Shown: in pieces, positions 61,171 through 64,000 of the stretch
Layout: every line of letters begins with the position of its first letter
How positions within the stretch are numbered: position 1 is the stretch's first letter
From: Limanda limanda
Taxonomy: Eukaryota > Chordata > Actinopteri > Pleuronectiformes > Pleuronectidae
Assembly: GCF_963576545.1 (NCBI RefSeq)
Contig: NC_083655.1
Location: 16,630,204 to 16,694,203, forward strand
Length of the DNA stretch: 64,000 bases
Reading direction: 5' to 3'
Program-made: the position numbers and the translations under genes
The notes under the pieces: generated by a model
What the model saw: only the letters and a program-made list of their open reading frames with translations
Told to the model about the DNA's origin: nothing
The model's database searches: none

Positions 61171-62499
61171 TTATCCTTTCTGACTACCCACTGTCTGCAA
61201 GCATTTATGGAAAGAGGATAGCTGTGTTTTAAAAAAACAACATGAAGCCACAGTAGCAGTGGATAGTGGATGTGGGTTTGAGGTGTTCCTGTCCTCTGGC
61301 ACGGTCTCTCTCTAAGTGGAAAAACACAGATGTCAACAAGACGTTTCTGGAATCTTGCGCCCCGCTCTTTTTCCGGACTAATGTTAGCAACAATTTCACA
61401 ACCAGACCCAGACGTAATAAGTCCCTGCTAAGCGTGTAAACTTAGAGGATATATCATAACATGGGATTTATTTTGGTAGTTTTGGACATCATTTCTATCA
61501 TTTATGAGAAAATGGTTCCCATTACAGTAATGGAGCAGATCTGGTAACAGTCAATGTCAGCAATGTCCACAAAAGGCAAGAAATATGAGCAATGCTGGCA
61601 GCAAGCGTCGAGAACATTGAACAGGAAAACTTTATTAATATCATAATAATAAAACCCTGGATACCTCGATTGGGTCTCTGTCTGTTTTCATGCTGAAGGT
61701 ATCGATGGCCTCTTTGCGCTCAGCCACTAACAATCCAATGTAGTTTTCAGTCTTTGCCATTTTTCTTTAACTGGTCTTCAGCTCTCATGCTAACTTTAGA
61801 GGTTTTTTAGCATGAATTAGTCTAGTTAGTTTGCTTTATCAGATGTGGCTGGTTTTAGCTGTAGCAATAGCATCCTCCGACATCTGTTTACAGGAAGCAT
61901 TAGCATCCTTCAGCATTGGTTTGAAGGTAACAGGTTTCATTAGCAGTATTTATTTATTTAAGATTCAGAAGGGCCAAACTAGTCTTCTTTTCTTTCTTTT
62001 TTTGCATTTCTGGTTCCAACACTTATCCTGTAGCAATGCTGCATTCTGATTGGCTGTCTCACATTTTTAGCACCATTCCTTAGGTCAAATTAAATCATGT
62101 TTACTCAAAGTCAGTGTTGTAGTAGTGAAGCACATCGGACTGTTGAGCAAAGATGATAATATGAGTTCTCATGAGGAGCTAATACATTTTCCAATCATCC
62201 ATTTACTGCATGGGTACATATAGTGTCAAGTGGCTACACATCAATATATTGCAGTAAGTGCATGTCCAAGACTGATGTAAAATATTTTGAAGGTTTTTTT
62301 ATTTTATTTATCTATGTATTTCAGTTTTTTATTTGAACAACATAGAGGATAAATTATTTTATATCACTTGGGGAACTGAAGATCTCAAAATACAGACTGA
62401 AAATGGGCTCTTGAAAATCTCACAGTCCTGGCAAATATTTTTAAGTAGCTATAGTCCAGATGATAGAATTTGAAAGTCTTTTTCCTCATAAAGTCCAAA
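61171..62499. other. AT-rich spacer
   Basis: AT-leaning throughout. Several TTAGCAT/GCTAAC words at 61795-61940 hint at a decayed fish repeat but are not assignable. Confidence 0.45.
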
Positions 62500-64000
62500 C
62501 TGCTTACAGTAACTCACTGAGTAACTGGAGAATACGCAGATGTTACTCATTCATGTTTCCATCCACCTTCATCTCTCAACTCAGGGAATTCCGCTGCAAA
62601 CCTGTGTCTGCAATAGTATTTGTGCGTTGTTTGGTCTGCGTGCCTGTCACTGTGTGTGCTGTTCACATGTATCACTCCATAGCAACAGCACAAAGTTATA
62701 GACTGTCCCCCTCTGCACATGAAGCAGGCACCGATAGAGAGTGAACCGACAGGCTGGCAGGAAGAGATAGAAGATACAGGAGTCAGCCTCTCCGTCCCCA
62801 TCTGTCACCGACACCAACCTGCCGTCTCCTCCGCCTCAGATCGTCTTGGCAACCTCTCCCTTCCTCTGTTCATGTGAGTAAAAGAATTATTGGCTGACTT
62901 GCATTAAGCAAATGTAAAGAGCACATGCAGCGATTCAGAGGCTCCCTCGGTTGTTTTTTGTAGCACATGGGGAGCTGTGAGGTGATTATCTACAAAGATG
63001 GGGACATTAAAGATCAGGAACTAAACTGAGGTATTGGAATGATGGAAAGTTTAATTTTACACATGTAGGATTGCAGTGCCCATGAGAAGAAGTTATCCAA
63101 GCTGTTTTCAGACATGAACACCGAAAAAATATCAGGGCCTTAGCAGGAGATTGTTCGGGTCAGACACGTTCATAAAAAACAGGAAAATGTTCGGAACACT
63201 CGAGTGAAGGGTGAATGGACATTACTTATGAATTATGTGATTTGGTTCACATCACATGGACCCTTTAATCTCGTTTTTCCAATCTGACATCTTTGTCTGC
63301 ATCTTCTACATGTAAGGCACCTCTTTTACAACATGAGGGATTTGTGTTTTTCCAGTTTCACTCCGACATTTACCGCACATTTCCAAGAGATGCCCTGAGC
63401 AGCTAATTGGGACATTTGCATTCATACATACAGCCCCTCTGGAACATTTCAGGAAAATATCCAAAGTTTGGTTTGTGTTTGAAAGCAACTTTCTTTTAGA
63501 TTATCCTGCTGATTTGGCCGAAATGAACATACACTAATACTGCAAATTAGCATTTGTGATCATTGGGTTGGGCCTTACGAATGCATTACGATTTACACGA
63601 GTGATTCTTGACAATACGTTTTAATAATTTAGAGTCACAACAGTTTCCTGCCAAACCTGAATTTCTTTCTATACTGTTCTACTCTCGCTCAGTCCAACTT
63701 TTGAGGTTTCACCCTCTTGACAAAATGGAGAGAAGCATTCCTGCACTTGTAGTCCAACATTAACAAAGCCTTCCGTAGCATATATCACCCTGCCGTGGAA
63801 CTCAATCTTTCCCCGAGGTTCGAAAAAACAAACCGTGTTCCCCCAACCCAGGCTCGAGGTAGCATCTGTCAATAAAGTATAACTGAAGGGCTTGATTACA
63901 CAGCTGGCTGGCTGGCGGCCATCTCTGCGAAGACAGGAGTGGAGGAAGAGTGAAAGAAAAGAAGAAGAAAAGTAAGAATTTGGTTGTTTTACCTCGGCCG
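62500..64000. other. Mixed spacer to window end
   Basis: Unique sequence with a balanced patch at 62520-62870, an ATTTGCAT octamer at 63414-63421 and an A/G-rich tail at 63930-63975. No exon, repeat or splice-supported frame is recognised. The octamer patch near 63400-63620 could be regulatory. Confidence 0.45.

Overview
The window is genomic DNA from a bony fish, most likely an advanced teleost. The evidence is long CA/TG and GA microsatellites, mixed base composition, and remnants of interspersed repeats in forms I recognise from fish genomes. These include non-LTR retrotransposon C-terminal coding tails, 3' tails ending in (ATCT)n, (TTGAC)n or (TGGA)n, and an element ending in a TATACAGT.TATGG motif. 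There are no bacterial-style operons. I find no convincing host protein-coding exon, tRNA, rRNA, recognisable microRNA or CRISPR array. All longer open frames look like chance or low-complexity frames, or lie in transposon remnants.

The best reading is a gene desert, or the inside of a very large intron, with two kinds of territory alternating. One kind is mixed-composition, repeat-poor blocks rich in homeodomain, POU and forkhead-like words. These look like conserved noncoding regulatory elements (enhancer candidates). The main blocks are about 1-400, 3010-3790, 4290-4720, 6590-7640, 10540-11230, 13260-13960, 16040-16330, 21840-22640, 23450-23920, 25360-25800, 28000-28700, 30400-31330, 32575-33480, 36010-37700, 39060-39420, 39890-40180, 41099-41350, 42060-42430, 52010-52600, 55040-56090, 57380-58560 and 59985-60720. 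Calling them regulatory is inference: conservation cannot be seen in one sequence.

The other kind is AT-rich spacer and repeat-dense stretches. Three fragments retain retrotransposon coding sense: 20286-20425, 24655-24825 and 43820-44045. Other retroposon tails or repeat copies lie at 9868-10224, 12890-13030, 40740-41098, 46290-47150, 48320-48960 and 49770-50475. A tandem duplication lies at 54285-54545. The most striking physical feature is an uninterrupted 171-bp (GA)n array at 51086-51256.

No multi-gene system is visible. If something here is undescribed, it is most likely in the candidate regulatory blocks. The most specific internal signals are a perfect 8-bp-arm forkhead-like inverted repeat at 3027-3045 and a palindromic TAATC-class homeodomain site at 13502-13511.
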